Below, piece after piece: positions 37,496 through 44,798 of a DNA stretch of 64,000 nucleotides. Numbering within the stretch: the first letter of the stretch is position 1; each line of letters opens with the position of its first letter. Where the stretch lies: contig JBBATK010000008.1 of assembly GCA_040398805.1 (NCBI GenBank), positions 1-64,000 on the forward strand, written 5' to 3'. Origin of the DNA: JBBATK01 sp040398805. Its GTDB lineage: Bacteria; Bacteroidota; Ignavibacteria; Kapaibacteriales; NICIL-2. The notes beneath the pieces are model-generated. The model saw only the letters and a list, made by a program, of their open reading frames with translations, was not told the origin of the DNA and ran no database searches. The position numbers were made by a program, and so were the translations under genes.

Positions 37496-38212
37496 ATGGA
37501 ACATCTTACTATTGCCAACGATAATTACGTAGCCTTTACGTTTTTTATCGGCACCATGGCCATGATGGCCTCGTCGGTGTTCTTCTTTCTGGAGCTGAAC
37601 AACACGCACCGGAATTGGAGAACCTCGGTCCTCGTATCAGGACTGATCACGTTCATCGCAGCTGTGCACTACTACTACATGCGCGGCTACAACTTGGAGA
37701 CAGGTCAATCGCCGACCTTCTTCCGCTATGTGGATTGGATGCTCACCGTGCCCCTGATGTGCGTGGAGTTCTATCTCATCACGAAAAAGGCCGGGGCGAA
37801 AATCGGCTTGATGTGGCGCCTGATCGCGCTCTCCGTGGTGATGCTCGTGACAGGGTACTTCGGCGAGACGGTGGATCGCGGTAACAGCGTCATGTGGGGT
37901 GTGATCTCCGGTGCAGCGTACTTCTACATCGTGTACATGGTGTGGTTCGGCGAAGTCAAGAGCTTGGCGCAAGCCGCAGGCGAGCACGTGGCCAAAGCCA
38001 CACGCGTCCTTGCATGGTTCGTGCTTGTGGGCTGGGCGATCTATCCTTTGGGATATATCCTCGGTACACCGGGCGGACTCTTCGGTATGCAGATGGTGGC
38101 AGACCCCGCAGCAGCCACCCACGCGATGGATATCGTGTACAACATCGGCGATGCCGTGAACAAGATCGGCTTCGGTCTGGTGATCTACTCGCTGTCCCGC
38201 AACGCAGAGTAA
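37496..38212 (+). CDS. Light-driven proton-pump rhodopsin (proteorhodopsin/xanthorhodopsin type)
   Basis: The 238-residue product has seven helices and the retinal Lys223 in GDAVNKIGFG. In the third helix the residues are Arg77, Asp80, Thr84 and Glu91, the DTE triad of outward proton pumps, with His58 matching the PR His75 partner. Met88 is at the PR position 105, which usually gives green absorption. Gly135 lies where bacteriorhodopsin has Trp138 and xanthorhodopsin has Gly156, so a carotenoid antenna could fit. It should generate proton-motive force in light. It is preceded by the structured leader element and followed by a strong terminator, so it is its own transcript. Confidence 0.97.
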   Translation: MEHLTIANDNYVAFTFFIGTMAMMASSVFFFLELNNTHRNWRTSVLVSGLITFIAAVHYYYMRGYNLETGQSPTFFRYVDWMLTVPLMCVEFYLITKKAGAKIGLMWRLIALSVVMLVTGYFGETVDRGNSVMWGVISGAAYFYIVYMVWFGEVKSLAQAAGEHVAKATRVLAWFVLVGWAIYPLGYILGTPGGLFGMQMVADPAAATHAMDIVYNIGDAVNKIGFGLVIYSLSRNAE

Positions 38213-38241
38213 GTTCTCTCATGCGTCGGATGTAAATGATG

Positions 38242-38278
38242 ACGGAAGGCATCTGTTGGTGCCTTCCGTTTTTTTTTA
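38242..38278 (+). terminator. Rho-independent terminator after the rhodopsin
   Basis: A 10-bp stem (ACGGAAGGCA with TGCCTTCCGT), an 8-base loop and a T-run of about 10. It is one of the strongest terminators in the window and isolates the rhodopsin from the next gene. Confidence 0.92.
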
Positions 38279-38392
38279 TGCAGCAGCGGGAATGCACCCT
38301 CTTGTCGATATCTATCGAGCGCTATTTTCGTCGTGGATTCACCCTGCCGGACGGATCGGTGAACCGCTTCATTCACTCCTTTACCCCTCTGT

Positions 38393-39031
38393 ATGCCGCG
38401 AAGCCTGTGTCGTGTCTCGACGATAGCCGCAATCTCCATGTGGTTCCTTGTGTGCGGCTGTGCTACGGGTAGCAGCGTTGTGATCGATGCCGACCTGCTC
38501 CGCTTCGCCTCCATGCTGACAGGAGAATTCTCCAGTTCGGCACAGGCGCAACGGGATACGTCGTATTTCCACATCCACCTTTCCATGAGCAGGATATGGG
38601 AGAGCAGAACGGACGGCGTGTGGCTGTATGTGGAACAGGCCATGGCTACGCGACCGGAAGCGCCGTACCGTCAGCGTGTGTACCGGCTCACGCGCATCGG
38701 CAATGACGAATTCCTGAGCGACATCTACACGATACGGAACGCATCGGCGGTGATCGGCGCGCAAAGGTCCGGGGAAAAGCGCGCAGCCCTCACCTACGAG
38801 CAGATCGAGCTTAAAAACGGCTGTTCCGTCCGTATGCGACGTGCCGGCGGTGAGTATGTGGGCGGAACGGATGGAACGGGGTGTCCTTCCGACCTGCGCG
38901 GTGCCAGCTACGCCACTACTGTCATCACGTTGAAAAGTGGAATATTGGTGTCATGGGATCGAGGATACGACGCCAAGGGCAATCAAGTGTGGGGTGCTGT
39001 GAACGGAGGCTATGAGTTCGTGAAGGAATAA
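38393..39031 (+). CDS. CpcT/CpeT-family lipoprotein
   Basis: The 212-residue product begins with a hydrophobic signal ending FLVCGC, a probable lipobox. The rest follows the CpcT/CpeT pattern: LLRFASMLTGEFSSSAQAQ, FHIHLSMSRIW, VWLYVEQAM, YRQRVYRLT, and late GASYATT and SWDRGYD..QVWG. In cyanobacteria the family attaches bilins to phycobiliproteins, but homologues occur widely in Bacteroidota without phycobilisomes. Here it is an envelope lipoprotein next to a rhodopsin. Whether it binds any chromophore is unknown. Confidence 0.82.
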   Translation: MPRSLCRVSTIAAISMWFLVCGCATGSSVVIDADLLRFASMLTGEFSSSAQAQRDTSYFHIHLSMSRIWESRTDGVWLYVEQAMATRPEAPYRQRVYRLTRIGNDEFLSDIYTIRNASAVIGAQRSGEKRAALTYEQIELKNGCSVRMRRAGGEYVGGTDGTGCPSDLRGASYATTVITLKSGILVSWDRGYDAKGNQVWGAVNGGYEFVKE

Positions 39032-39100
39032 GGGATACGTTTTCTCTTGCGGCATGACGCTTCGCTTTTCCCATCGATTGACTCACCAACAATACTGTCT

Positions 39101-39430
39101 ATGACCTGGTTACATCTCATCATCGCCATTCTTGCTGAAGTCATCGGTACGTCCGCATTACGTGCCTCTGATGGTTTCACGAAGCCGATTCCTTCCGCCG
39201 TCGTCGTCGTCGGGTACGGCGTAGCATTCTATTTCCTGTCCCTCACCCTCAAGGAGATTCCTGTCGGTATCGCCTACGCCATATGGTCGGGCGTCGGTAC
39301 CGTCCTCATCACGCTTGCAGGTGTTCTGCTCTACAAGCAGCATCTGGACACGCCTGCGGTGATCGGTTTGTGTTGCATCCTCATCGGTGTGGCGGTCATC
39401 AACCTGTACTCGAAGAGTATCGTGCATTAA
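39101..39430 (+). CDS. Small multidrug resistance (SMR, EmrE-like) transporter
   Basis: The 109-residue product has four helices in the SMR pattern. The essential Glu is in LAEVIGTSALRASDGF (first helix, Glu ~11), and GIAYAIWSGVGTV is the third-helix signature. It exports cationic compounds or guanidinium-type ions by proton antiport. Start at ATG 39101. It runs on its own between the CpcT-like lipoprotein and an alpha/beta-hydrolase lipoprotein. Confidence 0.93.
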   Translation: MTWLHLIIAILAEVIGTSALRASDGFTKPIPSAVVVVGYGVAFYFLSLTLKEIPVGIAYAIWSGVGTVLITLAGVLLYKQHLDTPAVIGLCCILIGVAVINLYSKSIVH

Positions 39431-39507
39431 GCCGGAATCTCACGAAAAGCGTCTTTCGTCAACATCGAATTCATGTCACTTTGAACATCGTCTCCCGGAG
39501 AACTCCT

Positions 39508-40404
39508 ATGGCACTGTCGCGTCTACGCATTCCTCTTCCTCTCTCTCGTGTGTTGTTGCTGCTGGCGAGCATGATGCTGCATGCTTGTGGCAGTAACTCG
39601 TCGGTGACGAATCCTCCGGCAGAGGTTGCCTTCCGCCAGACGAAACGCCTGAGCTACAACGGTGTCTCGGTGGACGCTGTCATCAAGAAGCCCGCGGCGA
39701 ACGACGTGGATGTGATGCTCACGTTTCATGGAACGGTGGTGTACGACAGTCTGATCCTTCAAGCGGCAAACACCGTACTCGATGCTTTCGATTCCTTGCT
39801 CGTGAACGACAGCACCATGATGTACGTAAGTGTGGCGTATCCGGAGGAGAATCTCTTGCTCGGCGACAATGTTTCCCATGCGGAAGCGGCGCTCTTGTGG
39901 GTGCGCAACAAAGCAGCGCAGGAGCTGGGCATACGGGTGGGTAAGGTGTTTCTTGCGGGACATTCCCAAGGCGGTTATGTGGCGACACGGTTGAATACGT
40001 TGCAGGAGACCGATGGCGTCATCGCCAATGCACCGGGTCCGCTGAACCTCGTGTACCGATGCGGATTGGAGGAAGATGGCAAGGTGACATCGAGCTCGCA
40101 ATGCACGGCCTTGCGCGAGGCGTACGGTACGACGAAGGAGAATCCCGAGGCCTATCGTGAGCGATCTCTGCTTCGGTACACAAGCGGATACAAGGCGGAC
40201 ATATTCTTTGTGCAAGGCATGACCGATAGTCCCATACAACTTGCTTCCTGGCCGTTGTTCACGCAGAACATCAATGCCTGCGCGAACTGCAAGCAGGTGC
40301 AGATACTCGAGCTCGAGGGCCTGCCGCATCAAGCGCTGTTCATGAGCGCGGAGGGCAAGGCGGCGTTCAATAGCTTTGTGGAGCAACGACGAACGAAGCG
40401 CTAA
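39508..40404 (+). CDS. Alpha/beta-hydrolase lipoprotein
   Basis: The 298-residue product starts MALSRLRIPLPL with a lipobox (MMLHAC). It has the hydrolase strand VMLTFHGT, a nucleophile elbow AGHSQGG (around residue 155) and a late GLPHQALF His segment, with an ANAPGPLNLVYRC loop between. It resembles secreted esterases/peptidases with unknown substrate. RBS CCGGAGAA precedes the ATG at 39508. It is followed after 34 bp by the repeat protein. Confidence 0.78.
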   Translation: MALSRLRIPLPLSRVLLLLASMMLHACGSNSSVTNPPAEVAFRQTKRLSYNGVSVDAVIKKPAANDVDVMLTFHGTVVYDSLILQAANTVLDAFDSLLVNDSTMMYVSVAYPEENLLLGDNVSHAEAALLWVRNKAAQELGIRVGKVFLAGHSQGGYVATRLNTLQETDGVIANAPGPLNLVYRCGLEEDGKVTSSSQCTALREAYGTTKENPEAYRERSLLRYTSGYKADIFFVQGMTDSPIQLASWPLFTQNINACANCKQVQILELEGLPHQALFMSAEGKAAFNSFVEQRRTKR

Positions 40405-40438
40405 TCATGCTTCGAATGACCGCAGAAAGGAGCGTCTG

Positions 40439-40813
40439 ATGAAAGCTCTGGTCTATGTGTGGATGGTGTGTGTCATGACCGTTGCGCTGCCGGCGCAGTG
40501 CAAGGTCTACTCGGGTTCCGGTGGCTACAGGGTGGCAGCGCGCGTCGCGGACGGACGTGTCTATGCGGGTCCGTCGGGGCATACGGTCATCGCCCGTGTG
40601 GATGGGAATAGGATCCTCTCCGGTCTTAACGGCTATACCGTTCTCGCCCGCATCGAGGGCCAGCGCATCTACTCCGGTACCGGCTTCACGGTGATAGGCC
40701 GAATCGACGGATTGAAGGTCTATTATGGCAGCAGCGGAACCAAGGTGGCCGCCCGAGGTGAAGGGTGCGGACTCATGAGTCTCGTTGCCGGTGCCGTGGC
40801 CACGTGCTTGTAG
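40439..40813 (+). CDS. Secreted protein of five ~18-residue tandem repeats
   Basis: The 124-residue product begins with a signal peptide ending around VALPAQC (residue 21), behind an AAAGGAG Shine-Dalgarno. It then has five tandem units of 17-18 residues: 22-39, 40-57, 58-75, 76-92 and 93-110. Each follows the pattern [K/R]-[V/I]-Y-x-G-x-x-G-Y/F-x-V-x-A/G-R-[V/I]-x-G. The short repeated beta-hairpins suggest a beta-solenoid or roll. The last unit ends in Cys and a hydrophobic tail follows (LMSLVAGAVATCL). No function known. Confidence 0.8.
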   Translation: MKALVYVWMVCVMTVALPAQCKVYSGSGGYRVAARVADGRVYAGPSGHTVIARVDGNRILSGLNGYTVLARIEGQRIYSGTGFTVIGRIDGLKVYYGSSGTKVAARGEGCGLMSLVAGAVATCL

Positions 40814-41021
40814 TGAAGCGACAGAGCCTGCACACAGGGCACTGTTACTGTGCACACATTGAACGGCCGATGACCCAGGAGCTCTTTTCTGACGGCTGAT
40901 CAGGTGTTTCCCTCCTTCCTTACGGCATGTTGCCTCCTACGAGAAATTTGTTAACTTCATCGTGTACCTATGAACAATGCCGTGAGTTCCTCTTCTCGTC
41001 GCATTCAAGGTAGTATTCATG

Positions 41022-41078
41022 GTGGAGACCAGCAACCACGATAAAAACGGGGCGTCACCGAAAAGCCATACGAGTAGG
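41022..41078 (+). ncRNA. Conserved structured leader element, copy 2 (upstream of Bor-family lipoprotein)
   Basis: GTGG (41022-41025) pairs with CCAC (41036-41039) around a 10-nt loop. The pseudoknot partners CGG (41048-41050) with CCG (41058-41060), and GGC (41051-41053) with GCC (41065-41067), bridge an AAAA loop, and it ends ACGAGTAGG. It lies 21 nt upstream of the ATG at 41100, just before the GAAAGGA Shine-Dalgarno. The eight differences from copy 1 are all in predicted loops and linkers, so the paired regions are conserved. Confidence 0.65.
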
Positions 41079-41099
41079 ATATATGAAAGGACGTATCGT

Positions 41100-41393
41100 A
41101 TGAAAAGAGCTTGGAAAAGCGTTATGCTGTTAGTCGCATGCGCTACCGTGCTGTCGTCGTGCTACACATTAACCTACGACGTCGGCGAAGGAGCGAAATC
41201 GGGTCGTGAGATCTCCGAGAAGAACCACTATCTCGTGTATGGTCTTGCAGCCATCAAGACATCGGATCCCACAAAGATGGCCGGTGGAGCCAAGGATTAC
41301 ACCGTGACAATCCAGCACACCTTCATTGATGGCCTCATCAATGCGCTGACCTTCGGAATCTATTCACCGACGACGACGACGGTGACGAAGTAA
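41100..41393 (+). CDS. Bor-family lipoprotein
   Basis: The 97-residue product begins MKRAWKSVMLLVACATVLSSC, a lipoprotein signal. The mature part follows the Bor (lambda Bor/Iss) pattern: NHYLVYGL, an AGGAKDYTV segment where Bor has CGGAENV, and HTFIDGLINALTFGIYSP matching QTFVNGLLGFITLGIYTP. Bor-type proteins raise serum survival in Enterobacteria; whether that applies here is unknown. It is preceded by copy 2 of the structured leader element and followed by a strong terminator, so it is a single-gene transcript under the same kind of leader as the rhodopsin. Confidence 0.82.
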   Translation: MKRAWKSVMLLVACATVLSSCYTLTYDVGEGAKSGREISEKNHYLVYGLAAIKTSDPTKMAGGAKDYTVTIQHTFIDGLINALTFGIYSPTTTTVTK

Positions 41394-41415
41394 CTCGCGG
41401 ACCGAATTGTGTACC

Positions 41416-41446
41416 GGGACCGGTCATCGTAGACGGTCCCTTTTTT
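41416..41446 (+). terminator. Rho-independent terminator
   Basis: GGGACCG (41416-41422) pairs with CGGTCCC (41434-41440) and is followed directly by six Ts. It closes the Bor-family lipoprotein transcript. Confidence 0.88.
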
Positions 41447-41457
41447 GTTTCTCTCCC

Positions 41458-41643
41458 ATGCGAATCGTCATCCGAATCCTCGGTGCGCTCCTTCTCCTCC
41501 TTGGTGCCTACCAGACCCTGCTCTATATCCGCGACTACGATGTCATCACACAGTATGGTAAAGGATACGTCTGGGGGTCGGTCATCATGACTCTTGCCGG
41601 TGGTGCACTGGTTATCATGTCATTCCGCAAGAAACGGCGGTAG
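41458..41643 (+). CDS. Small two-helix membrane protein
   Basis: The 61-residue product starts MRIVIRILGALLLLLGAYQTLLY and has a second hydrophobic segment, GSVIMTLAGGALVIMSF, then an RKKRR tail. Start at ATG 41458. No family recognised; two helices with a basic tail are typical of small inner-membrane proteins. Confidence 0.6.
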   Translation: MRIVIRILGALLLLLGAYQTLLYIRDYDVITQYGKGYVWGSVIMTLAGGALVIMSFRKKRR

Positions 41644-41700
41644 TCAGCAGACAGCCACCCGTCTTCCTTCCACACGAAACGAATCGAAGGTGATATCCTG

Positions 41701-42090
41701 ATGAATGCCTCGTTGATTGTCTCCGCTCTCATCGTCATCGTCCACTTTCTCGTCGTGGTCATTGTCCTCTACGGCTGGTTCGCTGTTTTTTGGGGACGTT
41801 TCCTCCGGTTTCACAGGCGAGACTACTACGTGTACGCGTTCTACGTCTGCGCCCTCGGCCAAATCGTCTCGGAACTGTCGATAGGGTCATGCATACTCAC
41901 GGACATAGAACGGGCATTGCGTCAAAGTGCCGACCCGACCGTTTCCTATTCCACAGGATTTCTTCAGCACTATCTCCCGTTTCTTCCGACGGCGTTCGTG
42001 AACTCGCTCGGTATCTGCACGCTGGTGGCACTCACCATCGCGTCCGTCCAGGTAGCAGTGGCCATGCGATCCCAGCGGGACATCCGATAA
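41701..42090 (+). CDS. Membrane protein resembling DUF2784
   Basis: The 129-residue product has about four hydrophobic segments with VVVIVLYGWFAVFWGRFLRFHRRDYY and a later CILTDIERALRQ motif. This order resembles DUF2784 (small Bacteroidota/Proteobacteria inner-membrane proteins), but I cannot confirm the match. The gene ends at a hairpin terminator. Confidence 0.6.
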   Translation: MNASLIVSALIVIVHFLVVVIVLYGWFAVFWGRFLRFHRRDYYVYAFYVCALGQIVSELSIGSCILTDIERALRQSADPTVSYSTGFLQHYLPFLPTAFVNSLGICTLVALTIASVQVAVAMRSQRDIR

Positions 42091-42133
42091 CCCCACCACT
42101 CGTTGCCTCAAGGCCTGGGGGTGGGGCTGTTTT
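42091..42133 (+). terminator. Hairpin terminator
   Basis: CCCCACC (42091-42097) pairs with GGTGGGG (42120-42126), with an inner GCCT/AGGC stem in the loop, followed by CTGTTTT. It begins right at the stop of the DUF2784-like gene and faces the minus-strand TPR genes. Confidence 0.7.
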
Positions 42134-42228
42134 CACAGGCGGGCATCGTGCTCCTGTCGGACTTCTTCGCCGAGCGCCGGGCGCATGAATACATGGCGCA
42201 TCCGCAAGGCCTGATCGGATGCGGACCA

Positions 42229-42918
42229 TCAGTCTTCGCCCAGCGTACACACCGTCTTCTCTTCATCGTCCGGCTCGTAACCCATACTCAGGGCTTTGCG
42301 ATAATCACGGCAGGCTGCATCGGTGTCTCTCAGGTCCGCAAAAGCCCAGGCTCTTTCCATATACAGATGCGGTCCCTCCGCGGGATTACTGGCAATCGCC
42401 TTGGTAAGCTCTTTCAGCGCCAGTCCGGGGTATCCATTCTGTCTCTGAATCTGGCTCAAGAAGTATCGATTGTCACCATAATTCAGATCGCTCCTTGTCA
42501 GATCGTCGAACGCCTTCGAATCGTTTCCGTTGAAAAAATGGAGCATGCCGCGGATGGCGAATAATTGGTGATCATACCGTAACGCACGTACCAACCAGTC
42601 CGCTTCTTTTATGGCATCAGCAAGTCGACCTCCTGCAATCCACAAAACCATGGCTACTTTGTGCAAATCTTTATCACGAGGATGTTTTTTCAGAAGAACC
42701 TTCAACATGGAGTCAACCGCTTCCGTGTGGCCGGAGTCCGCAAGCATCGATATCATAAGACCGTGCAGAGTCGTCGTATCGTCCCTCGACTCTTTCATTG
42801 ATTCGAGTAATTGCTGTTGAAACTTCTTGAACGTGAGTTTCGAGGTATGCGCCATGCCGGTGAAACCGGGCAGCCACAAGAGCGTGAAGGAGAACATGAC
42901 AATGAGGTGTTTTTTCAT
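42229..42918 (-). CDS. Secreted TPR-repeat protein (paralogue 2)
   Basis: The 229-residue product begins with a hydrophobic signal (MKKHLIVMFSFTLLWLPGFTGMAH). It has TPR-like helical pairs, best seen in YMERAWAFADLRDTDAACRDYRKAL. The C-terminus (MGYEPDDEEKTVCTLGED) mirrors the upstream paralogue, so the two probably arose by duplication. TPRs mediate protein binding; the partner is unknown. It lies after the upstream TPR gene on the same strand. Confidence 0.78.
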   Translation of the reverse strand: MKKHLIVMFSFTLLWLPGFTGMAHTSKLTFKKFQQQLLESMKESRDDTTTLHGLMISMLADSGHTEAVDSMLKVLLKKHPRDKDLHKVAMVLWIAGGRLADAIKEADWLVRALRYDHQLFAIRGMLHFFNGNDSKAFDDLTRSDLNYGDNRYFLSQIQRQNGYPGLALKELTKAIASNPAEGPHLYMERAWAFADLRDTDAACRDYRKALSMGYEPDDEEKTVCTLGED

Positions 42919-43127
42919 AAGAAAATGGTACGTGTGTGATACATGCATCTGTAAGGGAGAGAAAACAGGGACTGCAGCCGTTGTTTCTGAATGACGGTTT
43001 TTTATTGATTTTTCTGACATCTCAGAGACGACAGAGGTAACGGTGGATGACTTCCGGGCGAGTGGGGAAAATCGATGAACACGAAGCGATACCATGAGCG
43101 GGTGAAACCCCTGAAGCGTCATACATC

Positions 43128-43832
43128 TCACTCCTCACCTTGCGGGCAGATCTTCTTGGTAGCCTCATCAGGTGAGTATCCCCGGTGCAATGCCTCATAG
43201 TAGTCTTGGCATGCAGTGGCGGAATCACCTATTTGTGCAAAGGCGAACGCTCTTTCCATATAGAACTCAGAGAGGTTCTCCGGAGCACGGGCTATGGCTT
43301 TTGTCAGGACGACGATGGCAAAATCCGCCATCTCCATTCGCATGTATGCCTTCGCCGTCATCAACCGAGCCTCCATGTTGTCCGGGTTTATCTGTGTGGC
43401 GAATACAAAGTCGTTGAATGCTTTGGGGAACTGGCCATCGTGAAAGTACGCCTGACCCCTCAGGGTGTACAGTGTGTCGTTCACACCTCCCGTTCCCTTA
43501 CGGTACTCACGAATCACGTCACCGAATCGACGTATCGACTCTTTTGTCTTTCCAAATTGATCCAGCAACCCGGCGAGAATCATCCTGATGGTGAAAGCCC
43601 GCGGGTTCTTCCTGACGTGATTGCGGAGAAACCGGAAAGCCTCATCGACCTTATTCGAGTCAACGAGCTCCTCCCATTTCCTCATCACTTCTCTCGTGAT
43701 CTTCTCGTGCGCTGCCCATTCGGCCGCTTTTCGTGTCGAGTCCGACAGCTGCCCGCTGTTTGCGCGATGTGTGCTGCCCGTGCGCATGCTCAGGAGGAGC
43801 AACCCACAAAGGATTGTCAATAGGTACTTCAT
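43128..43832 (-). CDS. Secreted TPR-repeat protein (paralogue 1)
   Basis: The 234-residue product has a hydrophobic N-terminal signal (MKYLLTILCGLLLLSM) and TPR-like helices ending YMERAFAFAQIGDSATACQDYYEALHRGY. The C-terminus (SPDEATKKICPQGEE) resembles that of the neighbouring gene downstream. A charged loop (DSTRKAAEWAAHEK) follows the signal. The pair is likely to bind a common partner. No operon partner is otherwise obvious. Confidence 0.78.
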   Translation of the reverse strand: MKYLLTILCGLLLLSMRTGSTHRANSGQLSDSTRKAAEWAAHEKITREVMRKWEELVDSNKVDEAFRFLRNHVRKNPRAFTIRMILAGLLDQFGKTKESIRRFGDVIREYRKGTGGVNDTLYTLRGQAYFHDGQFPKAFNDFVFATQINPDNMEARLMTAKAYMRMEMADFAIVVLTKAIARAPENLSEFYMERAFAFAQIGDSATACQDYYEALHRGYSPDEATKKICPQGEE

Positions 43833-43954
43833 GGTGAATGATGATGATGATGAAACAAACCTCTCTATAAGGGTGACGCGAGGCCTGTTCCATAACGACA
43901 CGAAATCTGTTTTTTTTGGCATTTTTCGCACATGCAGATGAAACACCCCTCAAT

Positions 43955-43963
43955 TGTGGATAA
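43955..43963 (-). other. Single perfect DnaA-box sequence
   Basis: TGTGGATAA, the reverse complement of the DnaA box TTATCCACA, in the gap between the TPR and HNH genes. Standing alone it could be chance. Confidence 0.3.
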
Positions 43964-44052
43964 CTTTCATGTAGGTGTGGAAATCTTTACACCAAAATCT
44001 GCGAAAAAAGGGGGTTGAAAGAACACAGCATGGGAATGCCAAGACTTTTCCC

Positions 44053-44607
44053 TTAGCCGATGAACAGATATTGCTTCCAATGTTCATCCACTTTGCCCAT
44101 GAAATGGGAGAGGAAAACGATATGGTTGGGTTTGCGGGGATGGGTGAGCAGTCGGAGTCCGGCTTCTTCAGGGGTACGACTTCCCTTACGATTGTTGCAG
44201 GGAACGCATGCGGCCACAAGGTTTTCCCAGGAATCGCCACCGCCTCGCGACTTCGGGATGACGTGGTCCAACGTCAGAGGATGGGAATGGGATCCGCAAT
44301 ACTGACATCGGAAACCGTCGCGACGGAGGATGTTCTTCCGCGACAGGTCCACGCGCTTGTAGGGAACGCGTATGTAGGATTGCAACCGGATGACACTTGG
44401 AAAGGGGAACGAGCTGCGTATGCTTTTCAACGCGGAACCGGGACGATACTCGACGAGTTCGGCTTTACTGAGATACATGAGCATGAAGGCTTTCTTCACA
44501 CTGCACACCGATATGGGTTCGTATCCCTGATTGAGCACAAGGACGCGCCCGCCGAGGACCGGTGACGCGACCGGTGCGGCTACGGACATCGGGCGATGTC
44601 CGTGCAT
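44053..44607 (-). CDS. HNH endonuclease domain protein
   Basis: The 184-residue product has an HNH motif: the first Cys pair in RCQYCGS, His in LTLDHVIPKSRGGGDSWENL, and the closing CVPCNNRKG Cys pair. This places it in the McrA/5-methylcytosine-specific-endonuclease-like HNH family. An N-terminal segment (VLVLNQGYEPISVCSV) is typical of stand-alone HNH proteins in Bacteroidota. Start at ATG 44607; an in-frame ATG at 44589 is also possible. A perfect 10-bp inverted repeat (44582-44603) overlaps the N-terminal codons. Confidence 0.85.
   Translation of the reverse strand: MHGHRPMSVAAPVASPVLGGRVLVLNQGYEPISVCSVKKAFMLMYLSKAELVEYRPGSALKSIRSSFPFPSVIRLQSYIRVPYKRVDLSRKNILRRDGFRCQYCGSHSHPLTLDHVIPKSRGGGDSWENLVAACVPCNNRKGSRTPEEAGLRLLTHPRKPNHIVFLSHFMGKVDEHWKQYLFIG
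44582..44603. repeat. Inverted repeat at the HNH gene start
   Basis: ACGGACATCG and CGATGTCCGT are perfectly complementary around GG. If translation begins at 44589 this would be a palindrome on the start codon and could act as an operator. Confidence 0.4.
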
Positions 44608-44798
44608 GCTGTTCCCGCTTTTGATCTGAACGCTGAAGACTGTCTCCCGTGGTTGATGAGTACGTCACAAGAGTTCCGGTTCGAGCTACGATGACCTCAT
44701 CAAAATACGAGAATTTACCTGCGAGGCAAACGCCAGCGCCGCCACGTCTGCAAATGATAATCCCGAACGGGAATGTGTCCGGTATCGCCGCTTTCCAC

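Noticed and set aside
38393..39031. Phycobilisome or bilin-lyase role
   Set aside because: No phycobiliprotein or bilin genes are in the window, and the protein is a lipoprotein in a non-cyanobacterial context.
43955..43963. Second origin at the perfect DnaA box
   Set aside because: A single box with no AT-rich element, parS or repeats around it.
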